Shown here piece after piece: positions 37,687-46,043 of a DNA stretch of 64,000 bases. The DNA comes from Nocardioides sp. YIM 152315 (GTDB lineage: Bacteria > Actinomycetota > Actinomycetes > Propionibacteriales > Nocardioidaceae): assembly GCF_029210375.1 (NCBI RefSeq), contig NZ_JARGER010000034.1, forward strand, positions 30,715-94,714, read 5' to 3'. A program made the position numbers and the translations under genes. Within the stretch, counting starts at the first letter, position 1. Every line of letters begins with the position of its first letter. The notes under the pieces are model-generated. The model did not search any database and was not told the origin of the DNA. It saw only the letters and a list, made by a program, of their open reading frames with translations.

Positions 37687-38195
37687 CGACCCACCCGCCG
37701 CCGTACGTTGTGCACCACGTGGAGGAGGGGGACGTCACCGTCGACTGGTTCTTCGGTCGCCGCCGCTTCCGCGACAAGTTCGTGCAGCTCGTCCTGGTCC
37801 TGCTCGGCTGGGTCTTCGTGGTGCTGCCGGTCGTGATCACGGCGTCGGCCCTCCTGCACCGCGGTGACGCCGACACCGGCTGGTGGGGCTATCACGAGGG
37901 CTTCGTGATGTGGGACGTGACGGTGATCATCCTGGGCATCCTGACCGGGTTCTTCATCGTGGGCTTCCTCGCGCTCCACCTCGTCGATCGGGTCGCCGCG
38001 ACGCGACGCGACCGGCGGAAGACCTACGACGAGGAGCGACTGGCCGAGCGGCTGGAGGTCGCCGCCGACTGGTACGCCGGTAAGTTCGGTCCCGAGGCCC
38101 TCCGCCTCCAGCAGCGGAGGGTCGAGATCGAGCCCTACGGCGACATCGAGACCTACGAGCTGCGCAACCTCCACCGCAGGTTCGGAGTCGGCTGA
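37683..38195 (+). CDS. Small two-helix membrane protein, possible synthase partner
   Basis: 170 residues with two clear membrane helices (LVLVLLGWVFVVLPVVITAS and VTVIILGILTGFFIVGFLAL) and a basic, helical C-terminal tail. Its ATG overlaps the glycosyltransferase stop by 4 bases. In Gram-negative pga and staphylococcal ica operons the synthase needs a small two-helix partner (PgaD/IcaD). A similar role is suggested by size, topology and position only; no sequence motif proves it. Confidence 0.6.
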   Translation: MTTHPPPYVVHHVEEGDVTVDWFFGRRRFRDKFVQLVLVLLGWVFVVLPVVITASALLHRGDADTGWWGYHEGFVMWDVTVIILGILTGFFIVGFLALHLVDRVAATRRDRRKTYDEERLAERLEVAADWYAGKFGPEALRLQQRRVEIEPYGDIETYELRNLHRRFGVG

Positions 38196-39160
38196 TGCCC
38201 CTGTCGCCCGCGGACCACGAGCTCGTCGCGGACATGAAGCAGCGCGCGCTCCACCTCAAGTCCCGACAGCGTGCCGCCGACCGCATCCTCTACGAGCTGC
38301 GCCGCTTCCGCGTGATCCTGCTGGCGCTGGCCGCCGTCGTGGTCGCGGCCGCGGTCACCGGCTTCGCCACCCTCGTGCAGAGCACGCTGCCGGACCGGCC
38401 GGGCTCGTGGCGCCAAGCGCTCGTCGTCGCGGTGATCGGTGCCTGGCTCGGCGTGCACCTGGGACAGAGCCTGCTGCGCACGGACCGGGGTCGACGCCTG
38501 CTCGACGGCAAGGAGGGACGGTTGCGGCAGAAGTACAGCGGGGACCTGCACTCGGGTCGACGCTGGCTGCAGTTCTACTACCAGGGGGAGGACATCTCGG
38601 CCTACGTCCCGCAGGTCCTGTACTTCATCGAGGGAGAGCGGCGCTTCGACTCCGTCGACGCCGCGCTCGCCTTCGCGAAGGACAGCCGCCGCGAGAGCCA
38701 CGCCTTCGCGGCGCGAGCACTGGAGACGTTCAACGAGGTCGCGGCCCGGACGAACACCCTGGTCGTCGCGAGCACCGACGAGACCGGTCGGCCTTCGAGT
38801 CGGATCATGCGCTTCGTCAGGTCCGAGCGACCCGGCGTGTGGTTCGTGACGGCGGCGCCGGACGGGCCCAAGGTCCACGAGTTCGACCTCGGGCGGATCG
38901 CGCTGGTGACCCAACCGACGGAGTCCGGCGCGACGATCAGCAGCAACCGCGTCCGGATCGAGAGGGCGGGCGTGCCCTTCGGCGCCGTGGCCGGGCTGTA
39001 TCGCGCGCAGGTGCCCGGCTATGCGGACGGCATGACGGAGACCGAGCAGCAACGCGAGCTGGTCTACGAGCTGACCCTGCAATCCGCGCGGGTCGAGACC
39101 TGGCTGGATCACGAGGTGGTCGAGTTCTGCGCACCCGAGGTCCGTGGAACCGACCGCTGA
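38195..39160 (+). CDS. Membrane-anchored protein with C-terminal PNPOx-like split barrel
   Basis: 321 residues. Residues 1-110 hold a basic helix and two membrane segments (VILLALAAVVVAAAVTGFAT and ALVVAVIGAWLGVHLG). From about 180 the protein reads like a pyridoxamine-phosphate-oxidase-fold domain: NTLVVASTDETGRPSSRIMR, VWFVTAAPDGPKVHEF, ISSNRVRIERAG. Between them is YFIEGERRFDSVDAAL. The stop of the previous gene and this ATG share one base. A PNPOx barrel behind membrane anchors in a polysaccharide operon is unfamiliar to me; flavin or heme binding is inferred. Confidence 0.6.
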   Translation: MPLSPADHELVADMKQRALHLKSRQRAADRILYELRRFRVILLALAAVVVAAAVTGFATLVQSTLPDRPGSWRQALVVAVIGAWLGVHLGQSLLRTDRGRRLLDGKEGRLRQKYSGDLHSGRRWLQFYYQGEDISAYVPQVLYFIEGERRFDSVDAALAFAKDSRRESHAFAARALETFNEVAARTNTLVVASTDETGRPSSRIMRFVRSERPGVWFVTAAPDGPKVHEFDLGRIALVTQPTESGATISSNRVRIERAGVPFGAVAGLYRAQVPGYADGMTETEQQRELVYELTLQSARVETWLDHEVVEFCAPEVRGTDR

Positions 39161-39246
39161 GCCGCCGCCTCCCACCCGCTGACGGGGGGTCTGGAACCAC
39201 CCGCTCCGGGGGTCTGATGGGTCGACCCATGAGCTGGAGGTTTGCG

Positions 39247-41613
39247 ATGAGCCCGGACCGTCACGCCCGCACGATGCTGCCGATCCCGGACCGTCCGGCG
39301 ACCGGCCTCACGACGTACGACGCGAAGGACCCTGCCACGGCGTACCCGCCGATCGAGCCGCTGCTGCCGCCGCCCGGCGCCCCCCACGTGCTGGTCGTGC
39401 TGCTCGACGACGTCGGGTTCGGGGCGTCGAGCGCGTTCGGCGGCCCGTGCCGGACGCCGACCGCCGAGCGCCTGGCCGCGGGTGGGCTGCGCTACAACCG
39501 CTTCCACACCACCGCACTGTGCGCGCCCACGCGGCAGGCGCTGCTGACCGGCCGTAACCACCACTCGGTGGGCATGGGCAGCATCACCGAGACCGCGACG
39601 TCGGCGCCGGGCAACAGTTCGCTCCGCCCGAACACGAAGGCGCCGTTGCCGATGACGCTGAAGCTCAACGGCTACTCGACGGCGCAGTTCGGCAAGTGCC
39701 ACGAGGTGCCGGTGTGGCAGACCTCGCCGATGGGGCCGTTCGACGCCTGGCCGTCCGGGGGCGGCGGGTTCGAGACCTTCTACGGCTTCATCGGCGGCGA
39801 GAACAACCAGTGGGACCCGGCGCTGTACGACGGGACCACGCCGGTCGACCCTCCCGCCACCGAGGAGGAGGGCTATCACCTCACCGAGGACCTCGCCGAC
39901 CGCGCGGTCTCCTGGATGCGGCAACAGAAGGCACTGATGCCGGACCGGCCGTTCTTCGTCTACTTCGCACCGGGGGCCACCCATGCGCCGCACCACGTCC
40001 CGAAGGAGTGGATCGAGAAGTACGCCGGGGCCTTCGACGATGGGTGGGACGTGCAGCGGGAGCGCACCTTCGCCCGTCAGAAGGAGCTCGGCGTCGTCCC
40101 GCCTGACGCGGAGCTGACGGCCCGGCACGACGAGATCCCTGCCTGGGACGACATGCCCGAGGAGCTGAAGCCGGTCCTGGCCCGGCAGATGGAGGTCTAC
40201 GCCGGCTTCCTCGAGCACACCGACCACCACGTCGGTCGGCTGATCGACGCGTTGTCGGACCTGGAGGTTCTCGACGACACGATCGTCTACTACATCGTCG
40301 GCGACAACGGAGCCTCGGCCGAGGGCACGGTCAACGGTGCGTTCAACGAGATGGCCAACTTCAACGGCATGGCCGCGCTCGAGACGCCGGAGTTCATGCT
40401 GAGCAAGATGGCCGAGTTCGGCTCGCCGACGTCGTACAACCACTACGCCGTCGGGTGGGCGTGGGCGATGAACACCCCGCTGCAGTGGACCAAGCAGGTC
40501 GCCTCGCACTGGGGTGGCACCCGCAACGGCACCATCGTGCACTGGCCCAGCGGCATCGCCGATCGAGGTGGGCTCCGCAGCCAGTTCACCCACGTGATCG
40601 ACGTGGCGCCCACGATCCTCGAGGCCGCGGGGATCCCGGAGCCGGCCTCGGTCAACGGCGTGCAGCAGTCGCCGATGGAGGGCACCAGCATGCTCTACAC
40701 CTTCGCGGACCGCTCGGCACCGGAACGGCACGACCTGCAGTACTTCGAGATGTTCGCCAACCGGGGCATCTACCACCGAGGCTGGAGCGCGGTCACCAAG
40801 CACCGCACGCCGTGGGTGATGGTCGGCGGTGACCTCCCCGCGTTCGACGACGACGTCTGGGAGCTCTACGACGGCGACAGCGACTTCAGCCAGGCGCGCG
40901 ACCTGGCGCGGCAACATCCCGACAAGCTGCGCGACCTGCAACGGCTGTGGCTGATCGAGGCCACGAAGTACAACGTCCTCCCGATGGACGACCGCACGTC
41001 CGAGCGGCTCGAGCCGGAGATGGCCGGCAGGCCGACGCTCATCCGCGGACGCTCCCAGCTCTTCTTCCCCGGCATGGGACGGTTGTCCGAGAACAGCGTC
41101 GTCAGCATCAAGAACAAGTCGTTCTCCGTCACCGCCGACGTCGACGTGCCGGGCGACCAGGTCGAGGGCGTGATCATCGCCCAGGGCGGGCGCTTCGGCG
41201 GCTCGACGGTGTACTTCACCAAGGGGCACGCCCGCTTCGCCTACAACCTGCTCGGCATCCAGCTGTTCACCGTGGAGGCGGATCGGTCCGTCCCGGCCGG
41301 CCGCCACCAGGTGCGGATGGAGTTCGCGTACGACGGCGGAGGGCTGGGCAAGGGCGGTGCCGTGACCCTGTTCTACGACGGCGACGAGGTGGGCTCGGGT
41401 CGGGTGGACGCGACGCAGCCGATGGTCTTCTCCGCCGACGAGACGACCGACATCGGCTACGAGTCGGGGACGACCGTCAGCCCCGACTACACCTCTCGGG
41501 CCTCTCGCTTCACCGGCAGGCTGCACTGGGTACAGCTCGACCTGGGCGGCGACGACCACGACCACTACATCGACCCGGACGAGCGTCTCCGCGTCGCGAT
41601 GTCCCGGCAGTAG
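39247..41613 (+). CDS. Arylsulfatase (Cys-type, AtsA-like)
   Basis: 788 residues, the size of actinobacterial AtsA/AtsD. The sulfatase signature LCAPTRQALLTGR carries Cys92, which is converted to formylglycine. Metal ligands are in VLLDDVGFG and in IVGDNGASAEG. The C-terminal third (about 590-788) is a beta-rich domain (FSVTADVDVPGDQVEGVII). No signal peptide is seen, so it is probably cytoplasmic. It hydrolyses sulfate esters; steroid sulfates are an attractive substrate given the neighbours, but this is inference. ATG 39247 is chosen for GGAGG at 39236-39240. Confidence 0.85.
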   Translation: MSPDRHARTMLPIPDRPATGLTTYDAKDPATAYPPIEPLLPPPGAPHVLVVLLDDVGFGASSAFGGPCRTPTAERLAAGGLRYNRFHTTALCAPTRQALLTGRNHHSVGMGSITETATSAPGNSSLRPNTKAPLPMTLKLNGYSTAQFGKCHEVPVWQTSPMGPFDAWPSGGGGFETFYGFIGGENNQWDPALYDGTTPVDPPATEEEGYHLTEDLADRAVSWMRQQKALMPDRPFFVYFAPGATHAPHHVPKEWIEKYAGAFDDGWDVQRERTFARQKELGVVPPDAELTARHDEIPAWDDMPEELKPVLARQMEVYAGFLEHTDHHVGRLIDALSDLEVLDDTIVYYIVGDNGASAEGTVNGAFNEMANFNGMAALETPEFMLSKMAEFGSPTSYNHYAVGWAWAMNTPLQWTKQVASHWGGTRNGTIVHWPSGIADRGGLRSQFTHVIDVAPTILEAAGIPEPASVNGVQQSPMEGTSMLYTFADRSAPERHDLQYFEMFANRGIYHRGWSAVTKHRTPWVMVGGDLPAFDDDVWELYDGDSDFSQARDLARQHPDKLRDLQRLWLIEATKYNVLPMDDRTSERLEPEMAGRPTLIRGRSQLFFPGMGRLSENSVVSIKNKSFSVTADVDVPGDQVEGVIIAQGGRFGGSTVYFTKGHARFAYNLLGIQLFTVEADRSVPAGRHQVRMEFAYDGGGLGKGGAVTLFYDGDEVGSGRVDATQPMVFSADETTDIGYESGTTVSPDYTSRASRFTGRLHWVQLDLGGDDHDHYIDPDERLRVAMSRQ

Positions 41614-41636
41614 CCGTCGCCGCTCGCCGGCGCACC

Positions 41637-42068
41637 TCAGCGCGTGCGGGCGAGCCGGTGGGCCAGGGTCGGCACGACGATCGCCGCGGCGACGGTGTGC
41701 AGCGCGATCAGGGTGGCCGCGGAGGCCGTGTCGAAGCCGAAGGTGAGGTCGGGGACGAACGACAACGCGGTCAGCGTGACCGCCGTCCGCACGAACGTGG
41801 ACCGCGGCCGACGCGCCCTGCGCGCCATCGCGGCGGCGAGGCCGACGCCGAGGAGGGAGAGGATCAGTGTCATCTGCACGAAGCCGGCGATCGGGATGCT
41901 CTCGCCGCTGCTGTCGGCGAACGAGACTCCGGCGGCCGACGCGACCGCCGCCAGGGCGGTTGTCGCGACCGACGCGACGACGGATGCGGCGACGCCGTGC
42001 TTCCAGAGCGGCTGCCGCTCGTCGGTGGGTGCGGTGGTGACGTGGGTGGTGACGTGGGTGGTGGACAT
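41637..42068 (-). CDS. Small membrane protein (DUF6069-like)
   Basis: 143 residues with four predicted membrane helices: SVVASVATTALAAVASAAGV, IAGFVQMTLILSLLGVGLAA, AVTLTALSFVPDLTFGF and TLIALHTVAAAIVVPTLAHR. The pattern and length resemble DUF6069 proteins of actinobacteria. The N-terminus is Thr/His-rich (HVTTHVTT). It stands alone, convergent with the arylsulfatase. Function unknown. Confidence 0.6.
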   Translation of the reverse strand: MSTTHVTTHVTTAPTDERQPLWKHGVAASVVASVATTALAAVASAAGVSFADSSGESIPIAGFVQMTLILSLLGVGLAAAMARRARRPRSTFVRTAVTLTALSFVPDLTFGFDTASAATLIALHTVAAAIVVPTLAHRLARTR

Positions 42069-42192
42069 GTCGATCTCCGTTTCCTGGGCGGATCACCCGG
42101 TGTGATCCGCTTCCACCCACTCCACGAACGGGCGGGACCGGATTCGACAGGAGGTGCCGAATCTCCTCCGACCCTGCTGACGGGCTGGGCGA

Positions 42193-42534
42193 TCAGGCCC
42201 GGAGGATCTTCTCCATCGCCTTGCCCCGGGCGAGCTCGTCGACCAGCTTGTCGAGGTAGCGGATCTGCTGCATCAGCGGGTCGTCGATGTCCTCGACCCG
42301 CACCCCGCACACGACACCCGTGATCAGCGAAGCGTTCGGGTTGAGCCGCGCGTCGGCGAAGAAGTCCTCGAACGTGGTGCCGGAGGCGAGGTGGCGATCC
42401 AGCGCGTCCTGGTCGAAGCCGGTGAGCCACCGGATGACCTGGTCCAGCTCGGCCTGGGTGCGCCCCTTCCTCTCCGCCTTCGTCACGTAGTGCGGGTAGA
42501 CCGAGGCGACGCTCATCGTGAACACCCGGTGCAT
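42193..42534 (-). CDS. DUF2200 family protein
   Basis: 113 residues beginning [20 protein letters not shown], the hallmark of DUF2200, followed by [18 protein letters not shown] small cytoplasmic protein of unknown function, often annotated as needed for rapid growth or housekeeping without experimental proof. It diverges from the DUF1801 gene across 41 bases. Confidence 0.75.
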   Translation of the reverse strand: MHRVFTMSVASVYPHYVTKAERKGRTQAELDQVIRWLTGFDQDALDRHLASGTTFEDFFADARLNPNASLITGVVCGVRVEDIDDPLMQQIRYLDKLVDELARGKAMEKILRA

Positions 42535-42575
42535 GTGCCGAGGGTAGTGCGTGGTGTCGGAGTAGGGTCCGGTCC

Positions 42576-42917
42576 GTGAGCGATGACTGGCGGAGCGAGA
42601 CGGCCGACAAGCTGCGGTCCCTGATCCTGACGGCCGACACCGACATGGTCGAGGAGGCCAAGTGGCGCAAGCCGTCGAACCCCGACGGGGTTCCGACGTT
42701 CTCCTGTGCCGGCCTGGTCTGCACCCTTGAGACCTACAAGGACAAGGTGAAGCTCACCTTCGCCCGCGGTGCGTCGTTGCCGGACCCGGCGGGGCTGTTC
42801 AACGCCAGCCTGGACGCGGGGACCCGGCGGGCGATCGACCTGCGCGCGGGCGAGATGCCCGACGAGGACGCGTTCGTCGAGCTCGTGCGGGACGCGGTCG
42901 CCCACAACCGGTCCTGA
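42576..42917 (+). CDS. DUF1801 family protein
   Basis: 113 residues. [20 protein letters not shown] and [18 protein letters not shown] match the YdhG/DUF1801 pattern (a small alpha/beta fold related to frataxin-like iron-binding proteins). The start is GTG 42576. It is convergent with the aldehyde dehydrogenase remnant. Function unknown. Confidence 0.72.
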   Translation: MSDDWRSETADKLRSLILTADTDMVEEAKWRKPSNPDGVPTFSCAGLVCTLETYKDKVKLTFARGASLPDPAGLFNASLDAGTRRAIDLRAGEMPDEDAFVELVRDAVAHNRS

Positions 42918-42938
42918 GACGTCGCGCCGGCTCCCTCG

Positions 42939-43150
42939 GAACGGGAACTGGCGCGGCTCGTCGCGGCTCGTCACCCACTGCAGCTCGGTGAAGTCCTCGA
43001 CGGCGAAGCCGACGCCGAACCTGCCCCATCCGCTGTCCTTCGTGCCGCCGAAGGGCATCTGCGGCTCGTCATTGACCGTCTGGTCGTTGACGTGCACGAT
43101 GCCGACGTTGAGCCGGCGCGCCACCTCCATGCCCCGGGCGGCGTCGGCGC
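42939..43150 (-). pseudogene. Aldehyde dehydrogenase C-terminal remnant
   Basis: About 70 residues read like the end of a benzaldehyde/vanillin-type ALDH: ARRLNVGIVHVNDQTVNDEP then PFGGTKDSGWGRFG and FTELQWVT. Upstream of 43150 the similarity stops abruptly beside the TetR promoter. At the other end no stop follows the expected PF terminus; the frame runs on without ALDH similarity. Both ends are therefore lost. It marks a deletion or rearrangement next to the CYP operon. Confidence 0.7.
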
Positions 43151-43182
43151 TACCCGTTCTGATCGGTGGACTCCTCGGGGGG

Positions 43183-43225
43183 TTGCGGGCCGAAGAGAAC
43201 GTGTTCTAGATTGGACAGGTGTCCA
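43183..43225 (+). promoter_or_regulatory. Promoter and KstR-type box of the CYP123/CYP51 operon
   Basis: TTGCGG (43183-43188) and TAGATT (43207-43212), 18 bases apart, form a good -35/-10 pair. The GTG at 43219 is 7 bases past the -10, so the mRNA is probably leaderless. On the minus strand 43208-43195 reads TAGAACACGTTCTC, 13 of 14 positions of the mycobacterial KstR box TAGAACACGTTCTA, and it overlaps the -10. TGGACA-GG-TGTCCA (43212-43225) is a second perfect palindrome over the start codon. Confidence 0.6.
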
Positions 43226-43797
43226 GTCAGGTGTCCGCGCTCCCGCGACGGGGGTTGAACGCCCGCCAGGCCGAGACCGTCGAGCGGCTGATGGCCGCGG
43301 GTCTCGACGAGTTGCGGGCGGTGGGGCACGAGGCGCTCACCGTGCGGACGGTGGCCCAGCGGGCGGGCGTCTCGCCGGCGACGGCGTACACCTACCTCGC
43401 CTCGAAGAACCACCTCTTCGCGGAGCTCTTCTGGCGATTCCTGGCGGAGGACGAGCACGAGCCGGAGGGCAGCGGTGTCGTCGAGCGCGTCCAGTCGGTG
43501 ACCCGCCACCTGGCGCGCCGGCTCGCGGACGCGCCGGAGCTCGCGGCCGCCGTGACGCCGGCCCTGCTCGGCCGCGACCCCGATGTCGAGCGGCTGCGGC
43601 TGCGGATCGGTGCCGAGCTCGTCGAGCGGTTCCGCGCGGCGCTCGGGCCGGACGCCGACCCGGTCGTCGTCGAAACGGTGGCGCTGGCGTTCTCCGGCGC
43701 GCTGCTGCAGGGCGGGATGGGCCTGATGACGTACACGGAGATGGGAGAGCGGCTCGACGACGTCGTCGCGGTGATCATGAGGGGCCATCCGACATGA
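43219..43797 (+). CDS. TetR-family regulator of the CYP operon
   Basis: 192 residues. The HTH is ALTVRTVAQRAGVSPATAYT, then YLASKNHLFAELFW. The ligand domain is less conserved. GTG 43219 is taken as the start because of the promoter spacing; GTG 43231 is an alternative. It corresponds in position to Rv0767c of M. tuberculosis, beside CYP123 and CYP51. It probably represses its own operon through the palindrome over its start codon; a KstR-type box overlaps the same promoter. Confidence 0.8.
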   Translation: MSSQVSALPRRGLNARQAETVERLMAAGLDELRAVGHEALTVRTVAQRAGVSPATAYTYLASKNHLFAELFWRFLAEDEHEPEGSGVVERVQSVTRHLARRLADAPELAAAVTPALLGRDPDVERLRLRIGAELVERFRAALGPDADPVVVETVALAFSGALLQGGMGLMTYTEMGERLDDVVAVIMRGHPT

Positions 43798-43864
43798 ACA
43801 CCCCACGGAGCTGCGGGCTTCCCCCGCTTCGCTCCTCCAGCCCCCACTTCCGCGGGGACCCCGA
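43798..43864. repeat. Palindromic insert at TetR-CYP123 junction
   Basis: 67 non-coding bases contain a two-part hairpin: GGAGC (43807-43811) with GCTCC (43831-43835), and GCGGG (43813-43817) with CCCGC (43823-43827). Elsewhere in this operon genes overlap. The flanks carry related ATGA sequence (ACATGAAC and GAATGAGC), suggesting a small inserted element. Confidence 0.4.
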
Positions 43865-45097
43865 ATGAGCGCGAACTCGACGGGGATCGTCTTCGACCCC
43901 TACGACTACGCGTTCCAGGAGGACCCCTACCCGACGTACCGCCGTTGTCGCGACGAGGACCCCCTGCATCACAACGAGGAGCTCGACATCTGGTTCCTGA
44001 CGCGGCACGCCGACATCCAGCACGCCGTGCGCACCGAGGGCGTCTACTCCAACGCGATGGGCGTCTCGATCGACAAGAGCGCGTGGGGGCCGGACGCCCA
44101 CCGGGTGATGTCGTTCCTCGGCATGGACCCGCCGCGGCAACAGCGGCTGCGGTCGCTGGTCTCGAAGGGCTTCACGCCGCGCCGGGTCGCCGCGCTGGCG
44201 CCGCAGATCGCGCGCCTCACCGATCACTACCTCGGCCGGTGCCTGGAGCAGGCCAGGGACGGGCAGGGCTTCGACTGGATCCACGACTTCGCCGGCAAGC
44301 TCCCGATGGACGTCATCTCCGAGATGATGGGCGTGCCCGAGACCGACCGGGCGGAGGTACGCCGCCTCGCCGACCTCGTCGTGCACCGCGAGCCCGGCGT
44401 ACGCGACGTGCCGCCGGAGGGCATGGAGGCGTCGCTGACGCTGGTCGGCTACTACGCCGAGATGGTCGAGCTGCGGAAGCGTCGCCCCACCGAGGACCTG
44501 ACCAGCGCACTGCTCGTCGCGGAGCTCGACGGCGACAGGCTGACCGACGAGGAGATCATCGCCTTCCTCTTCCTCATGGTCGTCGCCGGCAACGAGACGA
44601 CCACCAAGCTGCTCGGCCACGCGCTCTTCCACCTCACCCGGCACCCGGAGCAGAGCGAGTTGGTCTTCGCCGACCCGACCGACTCCGAAGGGCTCGTGGT
44701 GCCGTGGATCGAGGAGACGCTGCGCTACGACACCTCCAGCCAGATGCTCGCCCGACACCTGCTCGCGGACGTCGAGCTGCACGGTCGCCGCGCGCCGAAG
44801 GGATCGAAGGCCGTGCTCGTGCTCGGCTCGGCCAACCGCGACGACCGTGTGTTCGGCGACCCGGACCGCTACGACATCCTCCGCGACAAGGACGAGCTGG
44901 CCCGGCTGCTCAGCTTCGGCGGCGGCCGGCACTTCTGCCTGGGCGCCAACCTGGCCCGGCTCGAGGCGCGGATCGCGCTGGCGGAGCTGGTGAAGCGGGT
45001 CAGGCACGTCGACGTCGCCCACGACGACTGTGTGCGGGTGCACTCGGTCAACGTCCGCGGCTTCGCGTCGGTGCCGGTGCGGATGGAGGCCCGATGA
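43865..45097 (+). CDS. Cytochrome P450, CYP123-like
   Basis: 410 residues. The I-helix motif is MVVAGNETTTKLLGH, the ExxR motif is EETLRYDTSS, and the heme loop FGGGRHFCLGANLARLEAR has Cys at about 358. The N-terminal YDYAFQEDPYPTYRRCRDED is typical of bacterial soluble P450s. Position in front of the SDR-CYP51-ferredoxin set matches CYP123A1 (Rv0766c). Electrons would come from the ferredoxin at 47428. The substrate is unknown. A 173-base repeat insertion separates it from the next gene. Confidence 0.82.
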   Translation: MSANSTGIVFDPYDYAFQEDPYPTYRRCRDEDPLHHNEELDIWFLTRHADIQHAVRTEGVYSNAMGVSIDKSAWGPDAHRVMSFLGMDPPRQQRLRSLVSKGFTPRRVAALAPQIARLTDHYLGRCLEQARDGQGFDWIHDFAGKLPMDVISEMMGVPETDRAEVRRLADLVVHREPGVRDVPPEGMEASLTLVGYYAEMVELRKRRPTEDLTSALLVAELDGDRLTDEEIIAFLFLMVVAGNETTTKLLGHALFHLTRHPEQSELVFADPTDSEGLVVPWIEETLRYDTSSQMLARHLLADVELHGRRAPKGSKAVLVLGSANRDDRVFGDPDRYDILRDKDELARLLSFGGGRHFCLGANLARLEARIALAELVKRVRHVDVAHDDCVRVHSVNVRGFASVPVRMEAR

Positions 45098-45099
45098 GC

Positions 45100-45272
45100 G
45101 CGCTCCTCCGACCGGGCGGTGGGTTCGGCTCGGTCTCGGCCCCGGAAGGCGTGCCGAAGCCACCGCCGGCGTGGGTGGCCGCCGCCGGGCGGTGGGTTGG
45201 GCTCGGTCGGGTCGCCACGAACCGAGCCGAAGTCACCGCTGACCCGCTGGCGTGGGGGAGGGCCCGATGAGC
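45100..45272. mobile_element. Tandem palindromic element flanked by 12-bp duplication
   Basis: GGCCCGATGAGC occurs at 45088-45099 and again at 45261-45272. Between them lie two palindromes: GGCGGTGGGTTCGGC (45115-45129) pairs with 45153-45167 with one mismatch in 15. A 19-base arm at 45189-45207 pairs with 45221-45239 with three mismatches. Removing one repeat plus the insert restores an ATGA overlap between the P450 stop and the SDR start, as elsewhere in the operon. This is the signature of a MITE- or REP-type insertion. Confidence 0.6.
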
Positions 45273-46043
45273 AAGTACGCGCAGCCGACCCGTCGTCCCG
45301 CGGTCGTCACGGGCGCCTCGTCGGGCATCGGCGCGGCGACCGCGCTCACCCTGGCCGCAGCCGGCTTCCCGGTCGCGCTCGGCGCCCGTCGTACGGACCG
45401 GTGCGAGGACGTCGCCGGACGGGTCCGCGAGGCGGGCGGCGAGGCGGTCGTGCACGCGCTCGACCTGACCGACCCCTCCTCGGTCGAGACGTTCGCCGAG
45501 AAGGTGACGGCCGAGCTCGGCGACGTCGAGGTCGTGGTGTCCAACGCCGGTGCGGTCGGCCCCGGCACGATCCACGAGGTCGACACCGAGCGGTTCGCCC
45601 GCGAGCTCGACCTCAACATCGTGGGCGCGCACCGGCTGGTGCGGGCGTTCGTGCCCGCGATGGTGGAGCGGCGTCGCGGTGACCTGGTCTTCGTCTCCTC
45701 GGACGTGGCCGTGCGGCCGCGACCGTTCATGTCGTCGTACGCCGCCGGCAAGTGCGGCCTCGAGGGCCTGGCGCACGCGATGCAGATGGAGCTCGAGGGC
45801 ACCGGCGTGCGCGCGTCGATCGTGCGTCCGGGCCCGACGTGGAGCGAGATGGGCACGGACTGGGACGTCGACGAGGCGGCGTTCGTCCTCGACCAGTGGG
45901 TGCGCTTCGGGCTCGCGCGGCACCCGCACTTCCTCAAGCCGACCGCGATCGCCGACGCGATCGCCACCGTCGTCAGCGCCCCGCGGGGCGTGCACCTCAG
46001 CCTCATCGAGGTGAACCCCGAGGCTCCTCTGGAGGATCGATGA
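45267..46043 (+). CDS. Short-chain dehydrogenase of the CYP51 locus
   Basis: 258 residues. Motifs are AVVTGASSGIGAATALTLAA, GARRTDRCEDVA, VVVSNAGAVGPG, VSSDVAVRPRPFMSSYAAGK (Ser-Tyr-Lys) and IVRPGPTWSEMG. It corresponds to Rv0765c, always next to CYP51 in mycobacteria as I recall. The ATG lies inside the second copy of the 12-bp duplication. It would oxidise or reduce a sterol hydroxyl around 14-demethylation; that role is inferred. Its stop overlaps cyp51 by 4 bases. Confidence 0.8.
   Translation: MSKYAQPTRRPAVVTGASSGIGAATALTLAAAGFPVALGARRTDRCEDVAGRVREAGGEAVVHALDLTDPSSVETFAEKVTAELGDVEVVVSNAGAVGPGTIHEVDTERFARELDLNIVGAHRLVRAFVPAMVERRRGDLVFVSSDVAVRPRPFMSSYAAGKCGLEGLAHAMQMELEGTGVRASIVRPGPTWSEMGTDWDVDEAAFVLDQWVRFGLARHPHFLKPTAIADAIATVVSAPRGVHLSLIEVNPEAPLEDR

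Noticed and set aside
42193..42917. Divergent DUF2200/DUF1801 genes as a toxin-antitoxin pair
   Set aside because: Neither family has toxin motifs, and they are divergent, not overlapping in one operon.
45094..45270. A short frame starting ATGAGCGCGCTC between CYP123 and the SDR
   Set aside because: It is made of the inserted palindromic element and a copy of the duplicated target; there is no recognisable protein feature.
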